Assembly (NCBI GenBank): GCA_002709405.1
Contig: PAQV01000028.1
Location: 1-32,651 of the forward strand
Source of the DNA: Paracoccaceae bacterium
GTDB lineage: Bacteria; Pseudomonadota; Alphaproteobacteria; Rhodobacterales; Rhodobacteraceae
Direction: 5' to 3'
Length of the DNA: 32,651 bases
Every line of letters begins with the position of its first letter. Positions within the stretch are counted from its first letter, which is position 1. A program made the position numbers and the translations under genes. Positions 1 to 7,643 of the stretch are shown in pieces. Below the pieces are notes generated by a model, which was not told the DNA's origin, did no database searches, and saw nothing but the letters and a program-made list of their open reading frames with translations.

Positions 1-909
1 CAGGACGGCGCCGCCACGGGCGGCTATGCCGCGCCGTCGAGCCCCGAGTTCCGCGAGAAGCAGCTGGCCCGGTTCCGCGAACTGGCACCCCAGATGGACA
101 TCGTCATCACCACGGCGCTGATCCCCAACCGCGAGGCGCCCGAGCTCTGGACGCCGGACATGGTCGCGGCGATGAAGCGTGGCTCGGTGATCATTGACCT
201 TGCGGCGGAGAAGGGCGGCAACTGCAAGCTCACCGTCAAGGACGAGAAGATCGTCACCGACAATGGCGTGACCATCGTCGGCTACACCGACTTCCCCTCG
301 CGCATGGCAACGCAGTCCTCGAGCCTCTACGCCACCAACATCCGCCACATGATGACCGACCTGACGCCCGAGAAGGACGGCACGGTCAATCACAACATGG
401 AGGATGACGTCATTCGCGGCGCGACCATTGCGCACAAGCATGACGTGACCTGGCCGCCGCCGCCGCCGAAGACCAAGGCGATCGCGGCGCAGAAGCCGAA
501 GGAAAAGGCGCCGGAACTGACGCCGGAAGAGAAGCGCGCGGCGGAAGCCGCGGCGTTCAAGGCGCAGACCAAGCAGCAGGTCACCCTGCTGGGCATCGGC
601 GGCGTGCTGCTGCTGGCGGTGGGCCTCGTGGCGCCGGCGAGCTTCATGCAGCACTTCATCGTGTTCGTGCTGTCGGTGTTTGTCGGCTTCCAGGTGATCT
701 GGAACGTCAGCCACTCGCTGCACACCCCGCTGATGGCCGTCACCAACGCCATTTCCTCGATCATCATCCTCGGCGCGCTGATGCAGATCGGCTCGGGCTC
801 GTGGCTGGTGATCCTCCTCGCCGCCGTCTCGGTCTTCATGGCCGGCATCAACATCTTCGGCGGTTTCATGGTCACACGGCGCATGCTCGCCATGTTCCAG
901 AAGTCGTAA
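1..909 (+). CDS. pntA: NAD(P) transhydrogenase subunit alpha, 5'-truncated
   Basis: This is the C-terminal 302 residues of the alpha subunit of the inner-membrane proton-translocating transhydrogenase, which uses the proton gradient to drive hydride transfer from NADH to NADP+. The reading frame is open from base 1, so the gene begins outside the window. The visible part starts inside the NAD(H)-binding domain (motifs [18 protein letters not shown] and GYTDFPSR, then [10 protein letters not shown]). A proline/alanine/lysine-rich linker follows, then a membrane domain with about four hydrophobic helices and a basic end (TRRMLAMF). Fusion of the NAD domain to these helices is the E. coli-type arrangement; Rhodospirillum splits it into two proteins. 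pntB follows after 15 bp with its own GGGGAGG ribosome binding site, so the two are surely one operon. Confidence 0.96.
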   Translation, partial: QDGAATGGYAAPSSPEFREKQLARFRELAPQMDIVITTALIPNREAPELWTPDMVAAMKRGSVIIDLAAEKGGNCKLTVKDEKIVTDNGVTIVGYTDFPSRMATQSSSLYATNIRHMMTDLTPEKDGTVNHNMEDDVIRGATIAHKHDVTWPPPPPKTKAIAAQKPKEKAPELTPEEKRAAEAAAFKAQTKQQVTLLGIGGVLLLAVGLVAPASFMQHFIVFVLSVFVGFQVIWNVSHSLHTPLMAVTNAISSIIILGALMQIGSGSWLVILLAAVSVFMAGINIFGGFMVTRRMLAMFQKS

Positions 910-924
910 GGGGAGGCCAAAGAC

Positions 925-2352
925 ATGGAATTCGGATTCACTACGGCGGCCTATGTGGTCGCGGCAGTCCTCTTCATCCTCTCGCTCGGCGGCCTTTCGG
1001 GGCAGGAGAGCGCGAAACGCGCCGTCTGGTACGGCATCGTCGGCATGGCGCTGGCGGTGTTCGCGACGCTGATCGGGCCCGGCTCGGGCCTGTGGCTGCT
1101 GTCGATCATCCTGATCGCGGCGGGGGGCATCATCGGCATCTACGTGGCCAAGAAGGTCGAGATGACCGAGATGCCGCAGCTTGTCGCGGCGATGCACTCG
1201 CTCGTCGGTCTGGCGGCGGTGTTCGTGGGCTACAATGCGCATTTCACCATGAAGGCCGTGACCGGCCCGGATGCCGCCGAGGCGCATGGCGCCTTCGCGG
1301 AACTGGTGGCCCACAAGGCCCCGGTCGAGCTCAGCATCCTTTCGGTCGAGCTCTTCCTCGGCGTGTTCATCGGTGCCATCACCTTCACCGGCTCGGTCAT
1401 CGCCTATGGCAAGCTGGCCGGCAAGGTGAGCTCGGCGGCCAAGAAACTGCCCGGCGGCCACATCCTGAATGCGGCGGCGGCGGCGATCTCGCTGCTTTGC
1501 CTGTTCTGGTACATGGGCACCGGCGGCTTCTTCCCGCTGTTCCTGATGACGCTTTGTGCGCTGTTCATCGGCTATCACCTGATCATGGGCATCGGCGGCG
1601 CCGACATGCCGGTGGTGGTGTCGATGCTCAACAGCTACTCGGGCTGGGCCGCGGCGGCGATCGGCTTCTCGCTGGGCAATGACCTGCTCATCGTGGTCGG
1701 TGCGCTGGTGGGCTCCTCGGGTGCCATCCTGTCCTACATCATGTGCAAGGCGATGAACCGCTCGTTCATCTCGGTGATCCTTGGCGGCTTCGGCGGCACC
1801 GCCGGTCCGGCAGCGGAGATCGAGGGCGAACAGGTGGCGATCGACGCCGATGGCGTGTCGACGGCGCTTGATGAGGCCGACAGCATCATCATCGTGCCGG
1901 GCTACGGCATGGCGGTGGCGCAGGCGCAGCAGAACGTGGCGGAACTGACCCGCAAGCTGCGCGCCAAGGGCAAGGAGGTTCGCTTCGCGATCCACCCCGT
2001 TGCCGGCCGTCTGCCGGGGCACATGAACGTGCTGCTGGCCGAGGCCAAGGTGCCCTACGACATCGTGCTGGAGATGGAAGAGATCAACGACGATTTCCCG
2101 GAAACGGATGTGTCCATCGTCATCGGGTCGAACGACATCGTGAACCCGGCGGCCCAGGACGATCCGAACTCGCCCATTGCCGGCATGCCGGTTCTGGAGT
2201 GCTGGAAGTCCAAGCAGGTCTTCGTGATGAAGCGCGGCAAGGGCACGGGCTATTCGGGCATCGAGAACCCGCTGTTCTTCAAGGACAACACGCGGATGTT
2301 CTATGGCGATGCCAAGGCCTCGCTGGACAAGCTGCTGCCGATGATCGACTGA
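925..2352 (+). CDS. pntB: NAD(P) transhydrogenase subunit beta
   Basis: This is the 475-residue beta subunit, full length for the family. The first ~290 residues hold about nine membrane helices forming the proton channel. His91 lies in the motif AAMHSLVG, the position of the E. coli beta-subunit His91 implicated in proton translocation. Residues ~300-475 form the cytoplasmic NADP(H)-binding domain III: fingerprint GYGMAVAQ at 326-333, [10 protein letters not shown] at 365-374, SNDIVNPAA at 402-410 and [10 protein letters not shown] at 436-445. The start ATG at 925 follows GGGGAGG. Together with PntA it supplies NADPH for biosynthesis and redox defence. The operon ends at the terminator at 2377. 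Nothing unusual is seen in the protein. Confidence 0.97.
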   Translation: MEFGFTTAAYVVAAVLFILSLGGLSGQESAKRAVWYGIVGMALAVFATLIGPGSGLWLLSIILIAAGGIIGIYVAKKVEMTEMPQLVAAMHSLVGLAAVFVGYNAHFTMKAVTGPDAAEAHGAFAELVAHKAPVELSILSVELFLGVFIGAITFTGSVIAYGKLAGKVSSAAKKLPGGHILNAAAAAISLLCLFWYMGTGGFFPLFLMTLCALFIGYHLIMGIGGADMPVVVSMLNSYSGWAAAAIGFSLGNDLLIVVGALVGSSGAILSYIMCKAMNRSFISVILGGFGGTAGPAAEIEGEQVAIDADGVSTALDEADSIIIVPGYGMAVAQAQQNVAELTRKLRAKGKEVRFAIHPVAGRLPGHMNVLLAEAKVPYDIVLEMEEINDDFPETDVSIVIGSNDIVNPAAQDDPNSPIAGMPVLECWKSKQVFVMKRGKGTGYSGIENPLFFKDNTRMFYGDAKASLDKLLPMID

Positions 2353-2376
2353 TCTTGTGGCATAGGATTTGGGAAG

Positions 2377-2407
2377 GGGCGCCTTGCGGGGCGCCCTTTT
2401 TCGTTTT
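2377..2407 (+). terminator. Intrinsic terminator of pntAB
   Basis: A GGGCGCC / GGCGCCC stem (2377-2383 with 2390-2396) and a 6-nt loop are followed by TTTTTCGTTTTT. It lies 25 bp after the pntB stop codon and is a standard rho-independent terminator. Confidence 0.9.
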
Positions 2408-2428
2408 TGGGGGTGGCTTGGGGAAGAC

Positions 2429-2481
2429 GGCAGCATGGGCGGACGCTCCCACCCGCCCACCCCGCATCCGCCCATGCTGCC
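2429..2481. repeat. Long hairpin repeat, copy 1 (CTCCCACCCGCCCACC family)
   Basis: Perfect 15-bp inverted arms (2429-2443 and 2467-2481) enclose a 23-nt loop. The 19-base sequence CGCTCCCACCCGCCCACCC at 2444-2462 recurs exactly at 19938-19956, also between long inverted arms and also between genes. Two copies sharing loop sequence but not arm sequence point to a dispersed REP-like element rather than a gene-specific terminator. Confidence 0.7.
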
Positions 2482-2546
2482 TGCGACGGCGCTATGGTGG
2501 TGACCGGTGGTCTGGTAGGATCGCGGCGGTAGCCGGAGGTGTCACG

Positions 2547-2909
2547 ATGGAAAAGGTCACAGGTATCGGCGGGGTGTTCTTCCGGGCGAAGGACCCCAAG
2601 GCCCTGGCGGCATGGTATCACGATCACCTGGGCGTGGATCCGGTCGGCCCGGTGCCCTGGCGGCAGGCCGAGGGCTACACGGTGGTCGCCCCGTTCCCCG
2701 AGGACACCGATTATTTCGGCGACCCGGACCGTCCGTGGATGATCAACTTCCGCGTGGCCGACCTGGACGCGATGACGGCCCAGTTGACGGCGGCAGGGAT
2801 CGAGGTGCGCACCGACCCGGACTGGGACGTGCCCGAGATCGGCCGCTTTGCCCGCATCCACGACCCCGAGGGCAATCCGATCGAGCTGTGGGAACCGGCC
2901 GGCGACTGA
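2547..2909 (+). CDS. VOC (glyoxalase/bleomycin-resistance fold) family protein
   Basis: This 120-residue protein is a single vicinal-oxygen-chelate domain. The N-terminal pattern is FFRAKDPKALAAWYHDHLG and the C-terminal one is FARIHDPEGNPIELWEP, with a glutamate in the last strand where the family places a metal ligand. The family includes glyoxalase I, dioxygenases and resistance proteins; the substrate cannot be read from the sequence. The ATG at 2547 was chosen because GGAGG lies 8 bp upstream (2534-2538) and the domain starts right there, although the frame is open further upstream. The MerR gene follows 74 bp later behind its own promoter, so co-transcription is possible but not required. 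Confidence 0.88.
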   Translation: MEKVTGIGGVFFRAKDPKALAAWYHDHLGVDPVGPVPWRQAEGYTVVAPFPEDTDYFGDPDRPWMINFRVADLDAMTAQLTAAGIEVRTDPDWDVPEIGRFARIHDPEGNPIELWEPAGD

Positions 2910-2923
2910 CATCAAGAAAGGGC

Positions 2924-2954
2924 TTGAGCTGGAGTGCACTCCAGCACGTAACCT
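2924..2954 (+). promoter_or_regulatory. MerR-type promoter/operator with 19-bp spacer
   Basis: The -35 TTGAGC (2924-2929) and -10 TAACCT (2949-2954) are separated by 19 bp, the over-long spacer typical of MerR-regulated promoters. A perfect 16-bp palindrome CTGGAGTGCACTCCAG (2929-2944) fills the spacer. It sits 40 bp upstream of the MerR gene, so it is most likely that regulator's own operator, controlling itself and the overlapping decarboxylase-family gene. Confidence 0.85.
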
Positions 2955-2983
2955 GCATGCGACTCATCCAGAAAGGAGAGCGC

Positions 2984-3382
2984 ATGAAGATATCCGAGCT
3001 GTCAGCCGCCTGCGGTCTCAGCATCGACACGCTGAGGTTCTACGAGAAGATCGGCCTGATCGACCCGCCCCCGCGCGACAGCGCCGGCCGGCGCGATTAC
3101 CCCGAGGAGGTGCTGGGCTGGATCCGTTTCCTGGACCAGCTGAACGCGACGGGCATGAAACAGGCCGACCGCATCCGCTATGCCGACCTGCGCCGGCAGG
3201 GGGCCTCTACCTATGCCGAACGCCGGGCCATGCTGGAAACCCACCGCGACGAGATCATCGCCCGCCAGGCCGAACTGGCCGCCGTGCGCGCCCTGATGGA
3301 CCACAAGGTGGCGCTGTACCGCCAGCTTGAGGCCGAACACGACCCCGAACATGACCCCGAACAGGAGACAGCCGATGTCTGA
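2984..3382 (+). CDS. MerR family transcriptional regulator
   Basis: This 132-residue regulator has an N-terminal MerR winged helix (MKISELSAACGLSIDTLRFY, then EKIGLIDPPPR and RRDYPEEVLGWIRFLDQL), a dimerisation helix (~75-120) and a short acidic tail with a repeated EHDPEHDPEQ. No conserved metal-binding cysteine pair is present in the C-terminal part. With the CTGGAGTGCACTCCAG operator this fits the aldehyde/nitrosative-stress branch (AdhR/NmlR-like) rather than metal sensors; that assignment is inference. The ATG at 2984 has AAGGAGAG just upstream. Its stop codon overlaps the start of the next gene by 8 bp, showing translational coupling. Confidence 0.92.
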   Translation: MKISELSAACGLSIDTLRFYEKIGLIDPPPRDSAGRRDYPEEVLGWIRFLDQLNATGMKQADRIRYADLRRQGASTYAERRAMLETHRDEIIARQAELAAVRALMDHKVALYRQLEAEHDPEHDPEQETADV

Positions 3383-3782
3383 CCCCGTGATGCCTGCCGA
3401 GACCGCCGAGACCGCCCTGCAGCGGGGCCGCGACCTGCTGGACGCGATGAACCCCGGCCTGGAACAGGTGCTGTCCGACCGCTATGACCACGCCGTGCCG
3501 GAGATGGCCGAGACGCTGGTCGAATGGGCCTATGGGCGCCATTACACCCGCCCGGGGCTTGACCTGAAAACCCGCCAGTTGTGCACCATCGCTGCCCTGA
3601 CCGCGCTTGGCGGGCAGACGGGGCCCCAGCTGAAGATCAATGTCGAAAACACGCTGGCGGCCGGGGCGACGCGCACCGAAATCCTCGAGGTGATCTGGCA
3701 GATGGCGGTCTATGGCGGCCTGCCGGCCGCGATCAACGGGTTGAATGCCGCGCTAGAGGTCATGGGCCCCGAAGCGGCGTGA
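3375..3782 (+). CDS. Carboxymuconolactone decarboxylase family protein
   Basis: This 135-residue, all-helical CMD-fold protein has the core YTRPGLDLKTRQLCTIAAL followed by GGQTGPQLKINVENTLAAGA and EILEVIWQMAVYGGLPAAINGL. That order resembles the PcaC branch. The CxxC pair of AhpD-type peroxidases is absent: only one cysteine lies in the active-site helix. It starts at 3375 with AGGAGA upstream, overlaps the MerR gene by 8 bp, and is therefore the likely target of that regulator. MerR plus CMD pairs are commonly linked to detoxification of reactive carbonyls, but the substrate here is unknown. Confidence 0.88.
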   Translation: MSDPVMPAETAETALQRGRDLLDAMNPGLEQVLSDRYDHAVPEMAETLVEWAYGRHYTRPGLDLKTRQLCTIAALTALGGQTGPQLKINVENTLAAGATRTEILEVIWQMAVYGGLPAAINGLNAALEVMGPEAA

Positions 3783-3855
3783 TGTATACCAAAGTATTCC
3801 TCTAACGCAATGATTTGGCGCGATTTTTTCGGTCTCACCTGGGGGGTCATGCTGA

Positions 3856-3861
3856 TATGAT
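3856..3861 (+). promoter_or_regulatory. Possible -10 element for the DUF3422 gene
   Basis: TATGAT, five of six matches to TATAAT, lies 26 bp before the ATG at 3888. No convincing -35 hexamer is found 16-18 bp upstream, so the call is tentative. Confidence 0.35.
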
Positions 3862-3887
3862 GGCTGAACTTGTCCAGGAGAGGCCGG

Positions 3888-5168
3888 ATGCCGCCCATCG
3901 AAGACCACCCGCTGCGCTATGCGCTTGCCAACGAATTGCACGCCCGCCCGTTTCCAAGCCTGGCCACGCCATCCAGCGCGATCTTCCTGGCCATCAAGCA
4001 GCCGGCCGAGGCGGTGGCCCGGGACCGCGCGCTGGACCTGGAGCACCTGACAGAGCTGCTGGATCGCCACGGGGCGGCGCATCCACAACCGGGGGCCACG
4101 CATTTCTCCGCCCAGATCGGCCGGTACTGGCTGAAATGGGAACAGCACACCGAATTCGTCACCTACACCGCGTTCTGCGACGGGGTGCGCGACCGGCCCT
4201 TCGATCCCACCGAATTCGAGGTCTTCCCCGATGACTGGCTGGCCCGCGCGCCGGGGCAGCGGCTGACATCGGCGCTGGTCCGGATCGAGGCCGCCGACTC
4301 CGAGGCCCAGATCATCGCCGACCTGGACGAATGGTTCGTACCGGAAAGCACCGTGATCTCGCAGGTGTCCGATGCCGGGGCCACCGTGGCCAGCGACTTC
4401 CGCATCGACCCGGCGGGCCACATGCGCCTGGCGGTTTTCACCGCGCCAGAGGCCGGCCAGCGCCGGGTGGGGCGCACCGTGCAGCGGCTGCTGGAGATCG
4501 AGACCTACAAGACCATGTCGCTGCTGGGCTTCACCCGGGCCCGGTCGCTGTCGGGCCGGATCGGAGAGCTCGACACCCGCCTGACCGAGGTGATGATCGA
4601 GATGACCGAAGAGGCCAAGCCGGCCGACCTGATCCTGACCGAGCTGCTGGCGATCTCGTCCGAGCTGGAAACCATGGCCGCGCGAACCTCGTTCCGGTTC
4701 GGCGCGACCGAGGCCTACCGGGCCATCGTCAGTGAACGGGTCACCGCCCTGCGCGAGGGGCGGTTCAAGGGGCGGCCGACCTTTGGTGAATTCATGGTGC
4801 GCCGGTTCGAACCGGCGATGCGGACGGTGTCGTCGACCGAGGCGCGGCTGCAGCGCCTGGCCGACCGGGCGATCCGGGCCGGAGACCTGCTGCGCACGCG
4901 CGTCGACGTGGAACGCAGCGCCCAGAACCAGGCCCTGCTGGAAAGCATGGACCGGCGGGCGGACATGGCCCTGCGGCTGCAGCACACGGTCGAGGGCCTG
5001 TCGGTGGTGGCCATCAGCTACTACGCGGTGTCGCTGGTCAGCTACCTCTTGTACCCGCTGACCCAGGCCACGGGCCTGTCGAAAGGCGAGCTGACGGCCC
5101 TGATCACCGTGCCGGTTGTGCTGGCGGTGTGGCTCGCGATCCGGCGGATTCGCAAGTCGCTGCACTAA
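3888..5168 (+). CDS. DUF3422 family membrane-anchored protein
   Basis: This 426-residue protein begins with the DUF3422 hallmark HPLRYALANELHARPF. It continues with WLKWEQHTEFVTYTAF and the central ETYKTMSLLGFTRARSLS, then a long helical, probably coiled-coil region (~215-360). It ends in two membrane helices (VVAISYYAVSLVSYLLYPL and LITVPVVLAVWLAI) and a short basic tail. The architecture is a large cytoplasmic domain anchored at the C-terminus; no function is established for the family. The ATG at 3888 is preferred over an in-frame TTG at 3870 because CAGGAGAG (3874-3881) is spaced correctly for the former. The gene appears monocistronic. Confidence 0.9.
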   Translation: MPPIEDHPLRYALANELHARPFPSLATPSSAIFLAIKQPAEAVARDRALDLEHLTELLDRHGAAHPQPGATHFSAQIGRYWLKWEQHTEFVTYTAFCDGVRDRPFDPTEFEVFPDDWLARAPGQRLTSALVRIEAADSEAQIIADLDEWFVPESTVISQVSDAGATVASDFRIDPAGHMRLAVFTAPEAGQRRVGRTVQRLLEIETYKTMSLLGFTRARSLSGRIGELDTRLTEVMIEMTEEAKPADLILTELLAISSELETMAARTSFRFGATEAYRAIVSERVTALREGRFKGRPTFGEFMVRRFEPAMRTVSSTEARLQRLADRAIRAGDLLRTRVDVERSAQNQALLESMDRRADMALRLQHTVEGLSVVAISYYAVSLVSYLLYPLTQATGLSKGELTALITVPVVLAVWLAIRRIRKSLH

Positions 5169-5539
5169 GGGCGCCCCGGGCAGGGCAGGGCTGAAAATTT
5201 CTGCCCTCAACCGTGCAAAAAATCGCGGATGGTCACGAAAAAGCGGGTCTTGTGTGAACCAGTTAATATGTCCGTTGCTTTTGGCGGGCTATACAGGGTC
5301 CACGGCACACAAGATTAGGGCCACGAAGACCAGACTGACCAACATCTAGAGACAGACGAATATCGAACGAAGATTTTAGCTTTTTTTACCGGCCGTAATT
5401 ACCGCGGCACGCCCTCAGGATTTTTCGAGGGATGACCATTTTGAAAGACAGAAGGCGCAGGCCCCAATTTCCGGGATGACCTGCGCCTTCGCTTTTTGTG
5501 GCCAAGGGTAGGGGGCGGACAGAGGCCCGCCCGATGGTC
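5169..5539. other. Gene-free region between convergent genes, possible small RNA
   Basis: No convincing protein gene is present. The stretch is richer in A+T than its neighbours, with T runs near 5390. It contains a short AGGGCAG/CTGCCCT inverted repeat (5182-5207) and ends in a strong plus-strand terminator (5451-5495). That terminator is about 280 bp from the DUF3422 stop, far for its own 3' end. A TATACA at 5290-5295 could serve as a -10 for a ~190-nt transcript, but no good -35 is seen. Confidence 0.35.
5451..5495 (+). terminator. Intrinsic terminator, plus strand
   Basis: A perfect 11-bp stem (5451-5461 with 5480-5490; arm GAAGGCGCAGG) and 18-nt loop are followed by GCTTTTT. The T run on the plus strand points to transcripts coming from the left. 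The stem could also slow leftward transcripts leaving the permease gene at 5540. Confidence 0.7.
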
Positions 5540-6553
5540 TCAACGCCCGCGGATCCGCGGATCCAGCGCGTCGCGCAGACCGTCGCCCATGTAGTTCACG
5601 CTCAGCACCGTGACCGAGATCAGCACCCCGGGCCAGATCGCCCGTTCGGGGAAGAAGGTCATCCGGTCGACCGCATCGTTCAGCAACCGGCCCCAGGTGG
5701 GGAAGTCGGGCGGAAAGCCGAACCCCAGGAAGGACAGCGCGCTTTCGGTGATGATCGCCGTGGCGATGCCCAGCGTGGCCGACACCATGATCGGAGACAG
5801 CACGTTGGGCAGGATATGGCGGATCACCATCTTGCCGCTGCGCGTGCCGATCGACTGGGCGGCCAGAACGAACTCGCGTTCCTTCAGGGCCAGCACGTCA
5901 CCCCGCACGATCCGGGCGGTCTGCATCCACGACGTCACGCCGACGATGAAGACGATCAGCACAAAGATCCCGCCCTCGACCCCGAAGGCCACCTTCAGGG
6001 GCTCTCGGAACAGCAGCACGGTGACCAGCAGCAGGGGCAGCAGGGGCAGGGCCAGGAACAGGTCGGTCACCCGCATCAACGGCCCGTCGAGCTTCCTGAA
6101 ATAGCCCGCCGTCACCCCGATGAACGTGCCCAGCACCAGCGACAACAGCATCGCCGCCAGCCCCACGGTGATCGACACCTGTCCGCCCTGCATCAGCCGG
6201 GCGAGCGTGTCGCGCCCGATGTTGTCGGTGCCCAGCGGGTGGGCCCAGTCGGCCTTGGCATCACCGTCCCACAACAGCACGTAGGCCGGGCGCATGTCCT
6301 TCAGCTTCAGGAACTCGCGCCCCGTGGGGACGTACTTGGCGTCCTGGGCATAGATCAGCGGCCCGATGAAGACGACCAGCAGGATGGTCACGAAGACCAC
6401 CAGCCCGGCCAGCGCGCCCCGGTGGCGGCTGAACTGGTGCCAGACGTCCACCCACTGGCTGCGCGGCGGGGCCGAGGGGATCGGATCGGTCAGCGGTTCC
6501 GTCACAACGGCCGAGGTCACGGCGGTGACGCGGCTTTCATTGGCCTCAGTCAT
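5540..6553 (-). CDS. ABC transporter permease, OppC/DppC type
   Basis: This 337-residue inner-membrane permease belongs to a peptide/nickel-type ABC importer. A cytoplasmic N-terminal stretch (~45 residues) precedes the first helix (LAGLVVFVTILLVVFIGPLIY), a periplasmic loop, then five more helices. The EAA coupling loop reads EREFVLAAQSIGTRSGKMVIRH, and the end has the family's LSFLGFGFPPDFPTWGRLLNDA. The ATG at 6553 was chosen because it overlaps the upstream permease stop by 8 bp, indicating translational coupling; the frame stays open 12 codons further but that would lie deep inside the neighbour. It pairs with the OppB-type subunit and receives energy from the fused ATPase at 9644. Confidence 0.95.
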   Translation of the reverse strand: MTEANESRVTAVTSAVVTEPLTDPIPSAPPRSQWVDVWHQFSRHRGALAGLVVFVTILLVVFIGPLIYAQDAKYVPTGREFLKLKDMRPAYVLLWDGDAKADWAHPLGTDNIGRDTLARLMQGGQVSITVGLAAMLLSLVLGTFIGVTAGYFRKLDGPLMRVTDLFLALPLLPLLLVTVLLFREPLKVAFGVEGGIFVLIVFIVGVTSWMQTARIVRGDVLALKEREFVLAAQSIGTRSGKMVIRHILPNVLSPIMVSATLGIATAIITESALSFLGFGFPPDFPTWGRLLNDAVDRMTFFPERAIWPGVLISVTVLSVNYMGDGLRDALDPRIRGR

Positions 6554-7553
6554 AACGGATCCTCGGGTCGAGCACGCCGTAAAGCACATCGGCGATCAGG
6601 TTGAAGAGCACGATCAGCACGGCGAAGATGAAGGTCAGGGTGTGCACCATGGGCAGGTCGTTGGCCTCGATCGCGGTGATCAGCAACTGGCCGATCCCGT
6701 TCACCTTGAAGACCTGTTCGGTGATGATGGCCCCGCCAAAGATCGACGGCACGCCCAGGGCGATCACCGTGATCACCGGGATCATCGAGTTGCGCAGGAC
6801 GTGGACCATGACGACCGTCGCCTCGCTCAGGCCCTTGGCCCGGGCGGTGCGCACGTAATCCTGGTTCAGGTTGTCCAGCATCGAGGCCCGCATGAACCGC
6901 GAAATCTGGGCCGTGGTCTGCAGGGCCAGCACCATGACTGGCATGACCATCTGGCGCACCTGCAGCCAGAAGGTGTCCCAGCTGTTCACCTTCAGGGTGG
7001 TGTCATAGATCGACGGGAACCAGCCCAGCTGGACTGAAAAGATCACGATGACCAGCACGCCCGAAAAGAACGGGGGCACCGAGAAACCGACCATCGAAAT
7101 GAACGTCCCGGCCTGGTCGAAGACCGAATATTGCTTGTAGGCCGAATAGATCCCGATCGGCAGGGCGATCAGCACGCCGACCACGTAGGCCAGGCCGACG
7201 ACGGTCAGGGTCTGGGGCAGGCGCTGGACGACGATCTCCATGACCGGAGACCGGGTCTGCCAGGAAATCACCCGCTGTTCGCCCTCGGCCCAGGTGGTGC
7301 CGAAAAGCGTGTCGACGAAGATCGCCGGTTCGATGACGAAGAACTGGTACAGCCACTTGACGAAGCGGATGTGCACGGGCTGGCCGAGGCCAAGGGCCTC
7401 GCGCATCTTTTCCTTGACCTCAGGGGGCACCGTCAGGGGCACCTGGGCCATGGGGTCGCCGGGGGCGAGTTCGAGCAGAAGGAAGATGGCCAGACTGATG
7501 AACAGAAGGGTCGGGATGGCCAGAACCAATCTTCGGATGGTGAATGTCAGCAT
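6546..7553 (-). CDS. ABC transporter permease, OppB/DppB type
   Basis: This 335-residue permease has the classic OppB N-terminus (TIRRLVLAIPTLLFISLAIF, then LLELAPGDP), a large periplasmic insert that includes an extra ~60 residues (WLYQFFVIEPAIFVDTLFGT), and the membrane core. The EAA loop is DYVRTARAKGLSEATVVMVH with IPVITVIALGVPSIFGGAIITE after it, and it ends VLYGVLDPRIRYD. It follows the binding-protein gene across a 90-bp gap holding a terminator hairpin, so it is probably made in lower amounts than the binding protein. It overlaps the second permease gene by 8 bp. Confidence 0.95.
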   Translation of the reverse strand: MLTFTIRRLVLAIPTLLFISLAIFLLLELAPGDPMAQVPLTVPPEVKEKMREALGLGQPVHIRFVKWLYQFFVIEPAIFVDTLFGTTWAEGEQRVISWQTRSPVMEIVVQRLPQTLTVVGLAYVVGVLIALPIGIYSAYKQYSVFDQAGTFISMVGFSVPPFFSGVLVIVIFSVQLGWFPSIYDTTLKVNSWDTFWLQVRQMVMPVMVLALQTTAQISRFMRASMLDNLNQDYVRTARAKGLSEATVVMVHVLRNSMIPVITVIALGVPSIFGGAIITEQVFKVNGIGQLLITAIEANDLPMVHTLTFIFAVLIVLFNLIADVLYGVLDPRIRYD

Positions 7554-7597
7554 TCTTGGTGGATGCCTTTTCCGATCGGACGCGTGTCAGAAGATAC

Positions 7598-7630
7598 AAA
7601 AAGGCCGGCCCCTGGGCTCAAGGGCCGGCC
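7598..7630 (-). terminator. Partial terminator/attenuator between binding protein and permeases
   Basis: On the minus strand a 9-bp GGCCGGCCC/GGGCCGGCC stem with a 10-nt loop is followed by TTTTTG. It lies 14 bp after the binding-protein stop and upstream of the permease genes of the same operon. Such hairpins often make the binding protein more abundant than the membrane subunits. Confidence 0.85.
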
Positions 7631-7643
7631 GCGGGCACGCCGA

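Noticed and set aside
3375-3782. AhpD-type alkylhydroperoxidase
   Set aside because: The CxxC redox pair required for that activity is missing.
3870-3887. TTG at 3870 as the DUF3422 start
   Set aside because: The ribosome binding site CAGGAGAG lies between this TTG and the ATG at 3888, so only the ATG is correctly spaced.
3753-5210. 485-codon minus-strand frame opposite the DUF3422 gene
   Set aside because: Shadow of a clear plus-strand family member, with no recognisable domain of its own.
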